Assembly (NCBI RefSeq): GCF_963676685.1
Contig: NC_092346.1
Location: 44,761,289 to 44,825,288, forward strand
DNA from: Mytilus edulis
Lineage: Eukaryota; Mollusca; Bivalvia; Mytilida; Mytilidae
Reading direction: 5' to 3'
Length of the DNA: 64,000 bases
Shown piece after piece: positions 36,508 through 47,690 of the stretch. How positions within the stretch are numbered: position 1 is the stretch's first letter; each line of letters opens with the position of its first letter. The translations under genes and the position numbers were made by a program. The notes beneath the pieces are model-generated. The model was given only the letters and a program-made list of their open reading frames with translations. It did no database searches and was not told the origin of the DNA.

Positions 36508-37042
36508 ATGAATTATTTGCCACTGGACGTTAAGCAATCAATTACTATTTCCGTTTATTTCCTTAAATACGGCTTTGAGTATAACAAAGCTGTAAGAGAG
36601 ATACTAAAGGTTTCACTGGAATTAACACTATGGACAAGTTTTGTTTATTTATTAATAGCGAAAACTCGCTTTCATCCATCGTTTGAAAATAACGTACGTG
36701 GCAATTTCAAAGTGCGCCTTGCAAAACGCTATACGTTGGATGGATCGTGGGAATGTTCATTGAAGGTGTCGTTCATACCGGAATTAGAAGCCTAAACGAG
36801 ACGTATGTACTTCTGTTCCGATTTCGTGCACCAGTCGTACGTTAGGGGAAATCTCTACATATTCTCCAGTCGATACGATTAAATGAAGATATTACGGACG
36901 TGACGTTTGGGAAACCAGTCTATTTCACGGTAACCAGGAATGAATTGTATCACATCGAATTTGTTTTGAGATACGATCATTTTCAAATATGTCGTCTAAA
37001 AGATGACCATGTATTTCTCTTGCTATATTTTCGAAGGAAGTG
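36508..37042 (+). pseudogene. Remnant of a Polinton capsid-module-like protein
   Basis: The 3' half of the open frame at 36,508-36,795 carries 'FKVRLAKRYTLDGSWECSL', resembling the 'F..L......L.G.WEVAL..I.YP' segment that I recall from a protein common in metazoan Polintons. After a stop at 36,793-36,795, another frame carries the expected C-terminal-type blocks ('FGKPVYFTVTRN', then 'YFRRK') and ends at 37,042. At least one frameshift separates the two parts, and the N-terminus is not recognisable. The family link is from memory and the exact role (minor capsid or accessory) is uncertain. Confidence 0.5.
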
Positions 37043-37093
37043 AAGTAAATCTATAAGAGGAAACTACTCACTGTCATTTAGGAAATTACGAGT

Positions 37094-38116
37094 ATGTTTA
37101 ATTGCAATATTTGCTGCTAAATGTATGTGTGGCCGCACGATCTTCAAAGACATATAAGAAGTAAGCATTCTTCCGATGAGCCACTATACCACCCAGGTGT
37201 TACCAAGCAGCAGCAAAAGCAGCAACAGCAGCAGCAGAAAAAGAAGCAGCATCAGCAAAAGCAGCAGCAGAAGGCTTTCGTGTTTAGACACCCTTCTACC
37301 ATGATTGTGTCCGGTCCAACCTCCTGCGATAAAACTTATTTTATGTTATTTGTTTCAACACATAAAAAAAACTGTGAAGTCCTAGTCCAGACAGGATCGT
37401 TTGGTTGTATAAAAGGTGGCAACCTCTTTACGAGGAAATACAACGAACATGCAGTGCTTCCACGCGTTGAATTCATTCGTGGAATTCCTTTTGATCTCGA
37501 AAGGGACGATTTTTTCGATCCCAACATTCGAAACATGATCCTATTAGATGACCTCATGTCGACATCGGACAAAGACTCCAGAATAAATGATTTGTTTACG
37601 GAAGGGTGTCACCATAGGAATTTATCGGTCGTCGTTTTTAATCAGAATGTATACTTTGTCAAAGACCCCACCCAGAGACGAAACTGTCATTATCTCATTC
37701 TCTTTAATAACCCCATTGATCGACAGCCCATCGTTACTCTTGGCCGACAGATGTATCCTTCTCGAGGGGACTTCTTTCTCCGGAAATTTGAAGAGGCAAA
37801 GAGGACACCTTTCGTGTACTTTCTTGTTGACCTAAAAGCTAGAACCCCAGAAGCCTCCAGATTGCACACAGAGGTCTTGCAGGTCGGTCAAGGAGAGACA
37901 CCAGACGGACAGAGGGATGACGACCGTCTCTCGAATACTTTGGAAGACGATAGTTCGGTCTCATCAGACGAAGATATTGCCGACGAGACAACACATAGTT
38001 CGTCAGAGGATGCTGAAACACGGAAAGATCTCATCGCCTGTCAGGATTGTGGAGTACTTAGTGTTTGCTCACCTACGTGGATTAGAAGCCCAACGTCAGC
38101 AAGGTTGTGGGAATAA
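37094..38116 (+). pseudogene. Polinton packaging ATPase (FtsK/HerA-type), disrupted
   Basis: The open frame from 37,121 encodes a 331-residue protein. An upstream in-frame ATG at 37,094 starts a C2H2 finger ('FNCNIC') but meets TAA at 37,118-37,120, just before 'HDLQRHIRSKH', so the finger is cut. A CAG-rich tract gives a Gln/Lys-rich linker (37,204-37,275). The Walker A region reads GPTSCDKT, with Asp where the invariant Gly of GKT should be. Walker B is 'MILLDDL'. 'HHRNLSVVVFNQN' and 'RQMYPSRGDFFLRKFEEA' match the family. Bases ~37,381-37,455 encode the family's W-Q-P-L-Y motif only in another frame, so two compensating frameshifts are present. Near 38,050 a further shift breaks the C-terminal finger. 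In Polintons this enzyme would package DNA into capsids; this copy is surely inactive. Confidence 0.8.
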
Positions 38117-38136
38117 AAACGGCATTGCCCTTAACG

Positions 38137-38567
38137 ATGACCGGGAAAGATGTAGAGGATGCTTTGAGTGGATTGCCCGTGACCGTTTGCTGTGCAGAAG
38201 ACTTGCCTAGATATGTGAGCGACAGGCGTAGAAGGTTTGTGGTCAATACGGACAACTGTGATCAAAAGGGGAGTCATTGGGTTGCATTTCATTTCCCCGC
38301 ATTGGGTCCATCAGAATTTTTCGACTCCTTAGAACGAATACCGGAAAAGTACCAACGCTATTTCAGAAATGTACTCATCGTCAATGGACCGAAATACTGT
38401 GTGGTTTGCAATCAAATCCAATCCAATGATTCAGATACATGTGGCCTGTATTGCATTTATTACGTCAAATTGAGATGTCGGGACTCGAGATGAAGGACAT
38501 TATCAACAACTTTTCATCCACTGACACGATTCAGAATGACAGTAAACTCGTAGTTCTATTTGGTTAA
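38137..38567 (+). pseudogene. Adenain-like cysteine protease of Polinton origin, frameshifted C-terminus
   Basis: From ATG 38,137 the frame runs to TGA at 38,491. The family's usual end ('MKDIINNFSS' to 'LVVLFG') follows in another frame and stops at 38,565-38,567, so there is one frameshift at about 38,480. The catalytic set of C5-type proteases is visible: His in 'GSHWVAFHFP', Asp in 'EFFDSL' 16 residues later, Gln in 'QIQS', and Cys in 'DTCGLYC' seven residues after the Gln, the spacing seen in adenovirus protease. In Polintons and adenoviruses this enzyme matures capsid proteins. The frame is also open upstream to 38,107, but only with a GTG start. Confidence 0.8.
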
Positions 38568-38748
38568 ATGAAAAATAAGGATACAAAAAAAAAATAATGA
38601 AAAAAGAAAGAAAAAAAAACAGAAGAAAAGAATAAAAAAATCTTAAAACACCTACATGGATGTATAGCAGGTCTCAAGTCTTGAAAAACTCTTTCTAGGG
38701 TCACTAAAAGTATCCACCCTGGAGGGTAGCCTGGTCAAAAATTAAGAT
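38568..38748 (+). other. A-rich tract and spacer before the right inverted repeat
   Basis: 38,580-38,642 is almost pure A/G. No poly(A) retrotransposition signature is visible. Confidence 0.5.
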
Positions 38749-38882
38749 ATAGCGTCCAGGATTTAAGCCCAAATATGGCGTCGGCGTCTCGATGTCAGAG
38801 TAACATGGTCCAACCCGAAGTTTGCGTCTTGATTTCAGGGTCGACTATGGCGTCCGCTTTAAGGCCCAAATATGGCGTCGGC
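38749..38882 (-). repeat. Right inverted repeat of the Polinton-derived unit
   Basis: The reverse complement of this segment matches 35,103-35,235, with one 5-6-bp gap. An extra degenerate module (GAATATGGCGTCAGCGTCCG) extends to about 38,920. Confidence 0.8.
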
Positions 38883-38960
38883 GTCTGCGCCAACTTTCGA
38901 ATATGGCGTCAGCGTCCGACGTCCACCTTAATGGGGATCATTCTGTCCCACAAACACTAC

Positions 38961-39180
38961 TGTTGTCTCATTGGCAATCATACAACATCTACTTTTTTAT
39001 ATTATATATATATTATCTATACGTATATATTTTCTATATACGAATTTTACATGTTTAGATGATGCAATGAAAATTCAGAAGATATGTGGTAATATTGCCA
39101 ATGGGAAACTTATCCACCGAAGACAAACGAATGTGAATCAGCCATGAGTTACACATATGTATTCATGTAAAATGCTATTC
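38961..39180 (+). repeat. Right half of the split dispersed repeat plus a second repeat
   Basis: Resumes with TGTTGTCTCATTGGCAATCA TACAACATC, then a TA-rich microsatellite (39,001-39,050) and another 'GTGGTAATATTGCCAATG' repeat. Confidence 0.6.
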
Positions 39181-39286
39181 AAATCCATTCCTGACTAGAT
39201 GTGACGAAAAACGAAAACTAACAGCCCGATTAATGCTGAAACGGTAAACGTAAAATCAATATCAAAGACAGCAACCAATAACAATA

Positions 39287-42200
39287 CAGTGCTCCTATAT
39301 ATCGTCTACCAACAGTATTTATCTATACCTACCGTCGGTGGTTAATATGCAATACAGTACTCAAATGTACCGTATATCAACAGTATTTGTCTATACCTAC
39401 CGTCGGTGGTTAACATACAATATAGTGCTCCTATATACCGTCTATCAACAGTATTTGTCTATACCTACTGTCGGTAGTTAACATACAGTATAGTGCTCCT
39501 ATACACCGTATATCAACAGTATTTGTCTGTACCTACCGTCGGTGGTTAACATACGATATAGTGCTATTATATATACCGTCTATCAAGAGTTTTAGTCTAT
39601 ACCTACTGTTGGTAGTTAACATACAATATAGTGCTCCTATATACCGTCTATCAACATTATTTGTCTATACCTACTGTCGGTAGTTAACATGCAATATAAT
39701 GCTCCTATATACCGTCTATTATCAGTATTTTTCTAAACCTACCGTCGGTAGTTAACATGCGATATAGTGCTCCTATATACCGTCTACCAACAGTATTTAT
39801 AATGAAATTCAAAACAGTGTGGCTGTGGCCACTGATTGACACATTAAATTCATCCATTGACTGGGACAATTAAGGTGAACGTTTGTATGTAACTACCACT
39901 GCTCACGATGTACTTTTTAAAGACACTTAAACTATGGGGTCATCAAAGGTTCTCAACAACTTAATAAAGTAATTCGAAAAACTAATCAGAAATAACACGA
40001 TGTTTTGATTTATATCAATTATATAAATCAAAACATAAAGGTTATTCCTGATTAATTTTTTGAATTATTTTATAATTAAAGGCGTTAAGAAACCTTTGGT
40101 GACCCCACAGTTTAAATGTCTATCGTAGGTACGTCGTGAACAGTGGTCGTTACAGACAAACGTTCATGTAAATTGTCCCAGTCAATGGATGAATTTAATG
40201 TGTCAATCAATGGCCACAGCCACACTGTTTTGAATTTCATTCTATCTATACCTACCGTCGGTGGTTAACATGCAATACAGTACTCCTATTCACAGTATAT
40301 CAACAGTATTTGTCTATACCTACCGTCAGTGGTTAACATACGAATTAGTACTCCTTCACACCGTTTATCAATAGTATTTGTCTATACCTACCGTTGGTGG
40401 TTAACATGCAATATAATGCTCCTATATACCGTCTATTATCAGTATTTTTCTAAAACTACCGTCGGTAGTTAACATGCGATATAGTGCTCCTATATACCGT
40501 CTACCAACAGTATTTATCTATACCTACCGCCGGTGGTTAACATGCAATACAGTACTCCTATTTACCGTATATCAACAGTATTTGGCTATACCTACCGTCG
40601 GTGGTTAACATACAATATAGTGCTCCTATATACCGTCTATCAACAGTATTTGTCTATACCTACTGTCGGTAGTTAACATACAATATAGTGCTCCTATATA
40701 CCTTCTATCAACAGTATTTGTCTAATACCTACTGTCGGTAGTTAACATACAATATAGTGCTCCTATATACCGTCTATCAACAGTATGTGTCTATACCTAC
40801 CGTCGGTAGTTAACATACAATATAGAGCTCCTATATACCGTCTATAAACAGTATTTGTCTATACCTACTGTCGGTAGTTAACATACAGTATAGTGCTCCT
40901 ATACATCGTATATCAACAGTATTTGTCTGTACCTACCGTCGGTGGTTAACATACAATACAGTGCTCCATTACACAGTCTATTGACAGTTGTCTATACCTA
41001 CCGTCGGTGATTAACATGCAATATAGTGTTCATATATACCGCCTATCAACATAATTTATCTATACCTACCGTCGGTGATTAACATGCAAGAAAATGCTCC
41101 TATATACCGTCTATTATTTTATTTTTTTCTAAACCTACCGTCGGTAGTTAACATGCGATATAGTGCTCCTATATACCGTCTATCACCAGTATTTGTCTAT
41201 ACCTTCTGTCGGTAGTTAACATACAATATAGTGCTCCCATATACCGTCTATCAACAGTATTTGTCTATACCTACTGTCGGTAGTTAACATAAAATATAGT
41301 GCTCCTATATACCATCTATCAACAGTATATGTCTATACCTACCGTCGGTGGTTAACATACAATATAATGCTCCCATATACCGTTTATCAACAGTATTTGT
41401 CTATACCTACTGTCGGTAGTTAACATACAATATAGTGCTTCTATATACCATCTATCAACAGTATTTGTCTATACCTACCGTCGGTGGTTAACATACAATA
41501 TAGTGCTCCTACAATGTATATACCGTCTATCAACAGTATTTGTCTATACCTACCGTCGGTGGTTAACATACAATATAGTGCTCCTATATACCGTCTATCA
41601 AGAGTTTTAGTCTATACCTACTGTCGGTAGTTAACATACAATATAGTGCTCCTATATAACGTCTTTCACCAGTATTTGTCTATACCTACTGTCGGTAGTT
41701 AACATATAATATAGTGTTCCTATATACCGTCTATCAACAGTATTTGTCTCTACCTACCGTCGGTGGTTAACATACAATATAGTGCTCCTATACACCGTCT
41801 ATCACCAGTATTTGTCTATAACTACTGTCGGTAGTTAACATACAACATAGTGCTCCTATATACCGTCTATCACCAGTATTTGTCTATACCTACCGTCGGT
41901 GATTAACATACGATATAGTGCTATTACATATACCGTCTATCAAGAGTTTTAATCTTTACCTACTGTTGGTAGTTAACATACAATATAGTGCTCCTATAAA
42001 CCGTCTATCAACAGTTTTCATTTATACCTACCGTCGATGGTCAATATAACGTATTATATGGTCCGTATATAGTGCTCATATATACCGTCTGTCAAAAGTA
42101 TCTGAATTTACCTACCGTCGGTGGTTAACATACAATATAAAGCTCCCATATAACGTCTATCAACAGTATTTGTCTATACCTACTGTCGGTAGTTAACATA

Positions 42201-44400
42201 CAATATAGTGCTTCTATATACCATCTATCAACAGTATATGACTATACCTACCGTCGGTGGTTAACATACAATATAGTGCTTCTATATACCATCTATCAAC
42301 AGTATATGACTATACCTACTGTCGGTAGTTAGCATACAATATAGTGCTCCTATATACCGTCTATCAACAGTATTTGTCTATACCTACTGTCGGTAGTTAA
42401 CATACAATATAGTGCTTCTATATACCATCTATCAACAGTATATGACTATACCTACTGTCGGTGGTTAACATACAATATAATTCTCCGATATACCGTCTAT
42501 CAACAGTATATGTCTATACCTACTGTCGGTAGTTAACATACAATATAGTGCTTCTATATACCGTCTATCAACAGTATTTGTCTATACCTACCGTCGGTGG
42601 TTAACATACAATATAGTGCTCCTACAATGTATATACCGTCTATCAACAGTATTTGTCTATACCTATCGTCGATGGTTAACATACAATATAGTGCTCCTAT
42701 ATACCGTCTATCAAGAGTTTTAGTCTATACCTACTGTCGGTAGTTAACATACAATATAGTGCTCCTATATACCGTCTATCAGCAGTATTTGTCTATACCT
42801 ATCTTCAGTGGTTAACATACAATATAGTGCTCCTATATACCGTCTATCACCAGTATTTGTCTATACCTACTGTCGGTAGTTAACATACAATATAGTGCTC
42901 CTATATACCGTCTATCATCAGTATTTGTCTATACCTACCGTCGGTGATTAACATACGATATAGTGCTATTACATATACCGTCTATCAAGAGTTTTAGTCT
43001 TTACCTACTGTTGGTAGTTAACATACAATACAGTGCTCCTATATACCGTCTATCAACAGTATTTGTCTATACCTACTGTCGGTAGTTAACATACAATATA
43101 GTGCTCCTACATGTGTATATACCGTCTATCAACAGTATTTGTCTATACCTACCGTCGGTGGTTAACATACAATATAGTGCTCCTATATACCGTCTATCAA
43201 GAGTTTTAGTCTATACCTACTGTTGGTAGTTAACATACCATATAGTGCTCCTATATACCGTCTATCAACAGTATTTGTCTATACCTACCGTCGGTGGTTA
43301 ACATGCAATATAGTCCTCCTATATACTGTCTATCAACAGTATTTGTCTATACCTACCGTTGGTGGTTAACATGCCATACAGTACTCCTATATATCGTCTA
43401 TCAACAGTATTTGTCTGTACCTACCGTCGGTGGTTAACATGCCATACAGTACTCCTATATACCGTATATCAACAGTACCTGTCTATACCTACCACCGGTA
43501 GTTAACAAGCATTACAGTACTCCTATATACCGTCTATCAATACTATTTTTCTGTACCTACCGTCGGTGGTTAACATATAATACAGTGCACCTATATACCG
43601 TCTATTATCAGTATTTTTCTAAACCTACCATCGGTGGTTAACATGCAATATAGTGCTCCTATATACCGTCTATCAACACTATGTTTCTAACCTGTTTCTA
43701 TACCCACCGTCGGTGGTTAACATGCAATACAGTGCACCTATATACCGTATATCAACAGTATTTGTCTATACCTATCGTCGGTGGTTAACATGCAATATAG
43801 TCCTCCTATATACTGTCTATCAACAGTATTTAGTCTATACCTACCGTCGGTGGTTAACATGACATATAGTACTCCTATATACCGTATATCAACAGTACCT
43901 GTTTATACCTACCATCGGTGGTTAACAAGCAATACAGTACTCCTATATACCGTATATCAAAAGTATTTGTCTATACCTACCGTCGGTGGTTTACGTAAAA
44001 TATAGTGCTGTCTATTAAAATCATGTGTCTATACATACTGTCGGTGGTTAACATACAATAAAGTGCTCCTATAAACCGTCTATCAACAGTTTTCATTTAT
44101 ACCTACCGTCGATGGTCAATATAACGTATTATATGGTCCGTATATAGTGCTCGTATATACCGTCTGTCAAAAGTATCTGAATTTACCTACCGTCGGTGGT
44201 TAACATACAATATAGTGCTCCTATATACCGTCTATTAACAGTATTTCTTTATACCTACCGTCGGTGTTTAACGTAAAATATAGTGTTCCTTTATATACCG
44301 TCTTTCAATAGTATTTCTTTATACCTACTGTCGGTGGTTAACAGAATTTAGTGCTCCTATATGCCGTCTATCAACCGTATTTGTCTATACCTACCGGCGG
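39287..44400 (-). repeat. 68-bp satellite array B, inverted relative to array A (about 69 monomers)
   Basis: The same monomer read on the minus strand (plus-strand form CTCCTATATACCGTCTATCA ACAGTATTTGTCTATACCTA). The monomers are clearly more diverged than in array A, with irregular lengths (for example CTACAATGTATATACCG insertions near 41,510 and 42,623). A distinctive variant around GTCCGTATATAGTGCTC recurs at 42,061 and 44,136. Interrupted by a palindromic insertion at 39,802-40,240. The open frames at 43,653-44,005 are repeat sequence. Confidence 0.95.
39802..40240. mobile_element. 439-bp near-complete palindrome inserted in array B
   Basis: Starts ATGAAATTCAAAACAGTGTG GCTGTGGCCA and ends with its reverse complement. 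The arms stay paired almost to the centre near 40,015 (TTTGATTTATATCAATTATATAAATCAAA). Satellite sequence resumes on both sides, so it is a later insertion. Confidence 0.85.
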
Positions 44401-45404
44401 TTGTTATCAAAACAAACTATTTTCAATCGACGGTCCAAAGTTTCGTATCTATACTTCACTCTGAATGACCGATGACATTTATTTGAACAGTAACATTCCC
44501 TATTGTTTTCATTATTTAGTTTTCTCCCTGAACTTGTCTGAAGTATTTGCGGCTGTACTGATGGCAAACAACAATCAATCAATTTCTTAAAGTACTTCTT
44601 AATCTAAATAATATATTAGTTTTTAATCTAACCAGTAATATGTGATCGGTGAATGTACGTATGACAATTACGGCAATTTTGAAAAAGCATATTTTTTTTC
44701 ATTTGCGCACATTGACATTTTTTAATTTGCACCAAATTGATTCGAAAGGTTAGGTCTGATAAATTTAGATGATAAAATTAAACTTGTTTAACCAAACGCA
44801 GCAATTCAATGAACACAAGCTACAATATAGATAAATGTGTGTATAGACACATGTTGAGATCATGGGTATCATCATTTAATCACACTTCTGGTACCCGAAC
44901 ATTTACTTTCATATATGGAACCGATGCCATAAAGAAAAAAACAGGCTTTAACTGATAAAAATTTTGATAAAAAAGGGGATGCTTTATTGTAGGGAAGATA
45001 TCACAAGGTTGCAGTTCAACAGAAGTGTTGCATGACAATACTCAGTTAAAAAAGATTTGTGCTTATGCAAATGTGCTTTTTATGTCAAACTGTTACAATC
45101 TTATTTTATAAAGTGCTACTTCAAGTGTGGTGTACACTTGCAATAAACTTATCCTGCTTTCAATCCCCCTCCTCCTCCCCGTCACGTGTGAGCAAGTGGC
45201 AGGTGGCAAAAGGCCAGAAGGAATATTTTTGTTATTATATAAATAAATTCTATACATCTTATATGCCTCATGACTTGTGTTTACCTGTTAATTTGTGCAA
45301 ATGAAGAAAATAAATTTGGCGCAAAGAAATAAAAAAAATAGGCGCTAATTAAGTGCAGATTGGCGCAAATGGAAAAAGCCGAAGCAAATATAATCTTTTC
45401 TTGT
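44401..45404. other. Sequence right of array B, nothing recognised
   Basis: No repeat shared with the matching left-hand segment (20,517-22,640). The short open frames are not supported. Confidence 0.4.
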
Positions 45405-45960
45405 ATCAAGATTTCAAGATTTTATTCATAACCTCAGACACATACTTGTGTACAAGAGGACAATAATATATACAACCATATTAAGATAATACATAGCGAG
45501 ACAGGACAAACGAAACACAAATACATAGTATATTTTAAAAGACAATTGGTATAATTAGATTAAGTATTTCATGATTTTCTTCACGAAAATTGATAATTTC
45601 CTTTGAACTTGTACGTTACATATAGACAACAAGCCAGTGAATTTCTTCTTGCTTGGATTCATTACATAGTAATTTGGTACAAACTTTGATCTAAGAGCAG
45701 AAACATCAGCATTTTTACAGGTAAACAATATATGAAACTCATCCCCTATTCCCTCATTACATAATGTACATATTCTATTTTCCCTCGCGATCCCCGCCCA
45801 TCTACCCGTCTCAATAGGTAACTTCAAATTCGAGCATCGAAGTTTAGATATGTAATATCTGTCCTTGGGTAATACTCGCAATAGATACGGTTCCAAACCA
45901 AACTCGAGTTTGAATAAAGAATAGAATTCACCCCTATCAGATCAAATTGGTGTTTTCTTT
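45405..45960 (-). pseudogene. LINE 3' end with zinc-knuckle RT C-terminus
   Basis: The minus-strand frame at 45,555-45,896 encodes 'LPKDRYYISKLRCSNLKLPI', 'ETGRWAGIARENRICTLC' and 'DEFHILFTCKN', the C-x2-C...H-x4-C region typical of the C-terminus of many non-LTR reverse transcriptases. The ~150 bp beyond its stop is probably the element's 3' untranslated region. The polymerase core is absent: a 5'-truncated copy. Confidence 0.75.
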
Positions 45961-46059
45961 CTTTTTTTCGTTCAGTTTCATCTAGTCCATTTGTTCATTT
46001 GACTCTGTTTCCATCACGACTAGGATGCATTTTAATTTATAATGTAAAGTCGTTCAGGT

Positions 46060-46150
46060 TTTTGTTTTATTATATAAAAAAAGAAGATATGGCATGATTG
46101 CCAATGAGACAACTCTCTAAAAGAGACAAAGTGACACCGGAATTAACTAT
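46060..46150 (+). repeat. Mytilus-type dispersed repeat fragment
   Basis: Contains GATATGGCATGATTGCCAAT GAGACAACTCTC. Confidence 0.7.
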
Positions 46151-47077
46151 TAAAAAAAAATTAACAGATCACGGTACGCTGACGGTACAGATGTCTGTAA
46201 ATTCAGAAATTAATGCGAGGTTTTTATTATGCGACAATAATTAAGACTCGCATTTTGAAGTATTGCGTTTGAATTAATCAGGATTTTTTCTTAATCGTTG
46301 TAATCAAAACTCATTTCAGGCTATAATGACACTCATCGCATTAAATATTTAACAATTGCACGCAACAAATTTATATTCTAAAATTTGATGTATATTTGAC
46401 AAGATTAGTTCGTTTAAGTTACCAAAAATTCTATAATTAGTGTATTATTCTCCCAAGTTTATTTGAAAAGGTATAATTCCTCTATACAAATGGCAAAATC
46501 TTTCATAAAATATCCAGTAAGTTGGATAAACGTTTACCAAATCATCCCAATACAGTTTGATTTATATATTCACTTTGCTATTCCGTTCTTGCACAGTGAT
46601 ATAGTTCATTTTGCGTCATCCCATATTCTAGCAAAGGGAGATTATCTCAGCATCACCGTTACATTAGTAATAGCTCTCGTACATAAAATAGTTAGCTTGA
46701 ACTGTATGATCCTGTGTGAATCTGATCTTTATATTAAAAGTGCATAAATGGTTCACATATGGGTCTTATTTAAACATTAAACAGTATCAAAACAATTAGT
46801 GCATTATAATATAACCAAATAGGCATGCAAAAAAGAATCAATAGGCAAAATATGCTTGTCTACCGTCTAATTCTAATTGCTAGTATTTACTGTATTGTAC
46901 ATAGCTCAATTCCATTCCATTCCATTCAATTTATTTATTTTTTAATTTTCAGAAGAAAACAGTATTTCTAACAATTAAATTGAATTAATTTGATATGACG
47001 TTGACACACGGTAATCACTCTCATGTTTTTATTTACATCGCTGTCAATCATCCGGTAAAGATGAATATTCATTACTA
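46151..47077. other. Right subterminal region of the giant element
   Basis: AT-rich; a 94-codon open frame at 46,463-46,747 has no recognisable motif. It shows no similarity to the left subterminal region. Confidence 0.4.
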
Positions 47078-47123
47078 CCCTCGGTAGTTAACGTCCCTCG
47101 ATGGTTAACTTTAAGTGCCTACC
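47078..47123 (-). repeat. Right terminal inverted repeat of the giant element
   Basis: Plus-strand ACCCTCGGTAGTTAACGTCC CTCGATGGTTAACTTTAAGT GCCTACC; inverted copy of 20,471-20,516. Confidence 0.75.
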
Positions 47124-47690
47124 TTGGGCCAACTTGATTTGGACACAATATTTTAGCTTGATACTGTCTGAATTTGGATTGTTATCAAATTTTTGACATG
47201 ATATAGGTTTCTGACACACACAAAAATATACCAAGATCATACAAATCTATTGGGCAATACTGTGCAATTAAAGATTTGGAAGAAAAAATTGAACCCCGTA
47301 AAAAATCAGAACCCCCCAAAACTTTTGAATCCTCCTTTGGAGCAACTACATCACACTTGATCCCTGCCTTTCCTTTGTGGTATGGAACCTTGTAGTACAA
47401 TTTCAGAGAGATCCATGCACTTAAACACAAGTAATTATCTGGAAACTAGATATATGCTCGTTTTTGGTACTTTTTTGGCCCCTAATTCCTGCATGAATCG
47501 AGTAATAACCTCCAAACTCAATCGAAGCCTTCCTTTTGTGATATGGAACCTTGTTGTACAATGTGAGATAGATCCATGTTCTTGTATACAAGTTGTTGTC
47601 TAGAAAATACAATAATGCTTGTTTTTTACCCCTTTTTGGCCCCTATTTCCTAAACGGTTGACACCATAACCCCATAAATGAATCTAAACC
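47124..47690 (+). repeat. Right half of the dispersed repeat interrupted at 20,470
   Basis: TTGGGCCAACTTGATTTGGA CACAATATTTTAGCTTGATA CTGTCTGAATTTGGATTG continues the family whose start is at 20,405. From 47,370 it contains two diverged ~160-bp copies of 'TGTGGTATGGAACCTTGTAG'. The open frames here are repeat-derived. Confidence 0.6.

Larger units (their letters stand above)
35092..38960. mobile_element. 3.87-kb Polinton/Maverick-derived unit with inverted repeats
   Basis: The two ends carry inverted ~134-bp repeats (35,103-35,235 and 38,749-38,882; about 85-90% identical by eye, both with GACGCCATATTTGGGC modules). The unit splits a Mytilus dispersed repeat into two recognisable halves, so it arrived as one piece. 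Inside, in one orientation, are remains of a capsid-module-like protein, the packaging ATPase and the adenain-like protease, as in Polintons. No DNA polymerase B or integrase is present, and intact Polintons are usually 15-25 kb. I read it as an internally deleted derivative. A few bases of the split repeat are missing at the junction, so no clean target duplication can be given. Confidence 0.75.
20471..47123. mobile_element. Giant 26.65-kb composite element with inverted ends and inverted satellite arms
   Basis: The first 46 bases (GGTAGGCACTTAAAGTTAAC CATCGAG...) recur inverted at 47,078-47,123 with three differences, all transitions. TTGGGCCAA lies in direct orientation at 20462-20470 and 47124-47132. 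As its central G makes it non-palindromic, it cannot simply be part of the inverted ends, so it reads as a 9-bp target duplication. The two outer flanks look like halves of one dispersed repeat. Inside are a forward 68-bp satellite array, a central Polinton-derived unit and an inverted array of the same satellite. Drosophila Foldback elements also have inverted arms built of tandem repeats, though far smaller. No integrase or transposase for the whole unit is visible, so how it moved is unknown. An alternative is that smaller events built this arrangement stepwise. Confidence 0.65.

Noticed and set aside
36508..36660. N-terminal part of the 95-codon frame as a gene start
   Set aside because: Only the 3' half resembles a Polinton protein; the beginning matches nothing and probably reads out of the ancestral frame.
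23459..44400. Open frames of 60-80 codons in the satellite arrays, encoding Tyr-rich repeats such as 'YRRWLTYNIVLLYTVYQQYL'
   Set aside because: They arise because the 68-bp monomer lacks stops in some frames; the frame changes every monomer and no start or splice context supports translation.
20471..47123. Calling the whole 26.65-kb unit a Polinton
   Set aside because: Polintons usually have 6-bp duplications, 5'-AG ends, a polymerase and an integrase, none of which I can show here; only the central 3.87 kb is Polinton-derived.
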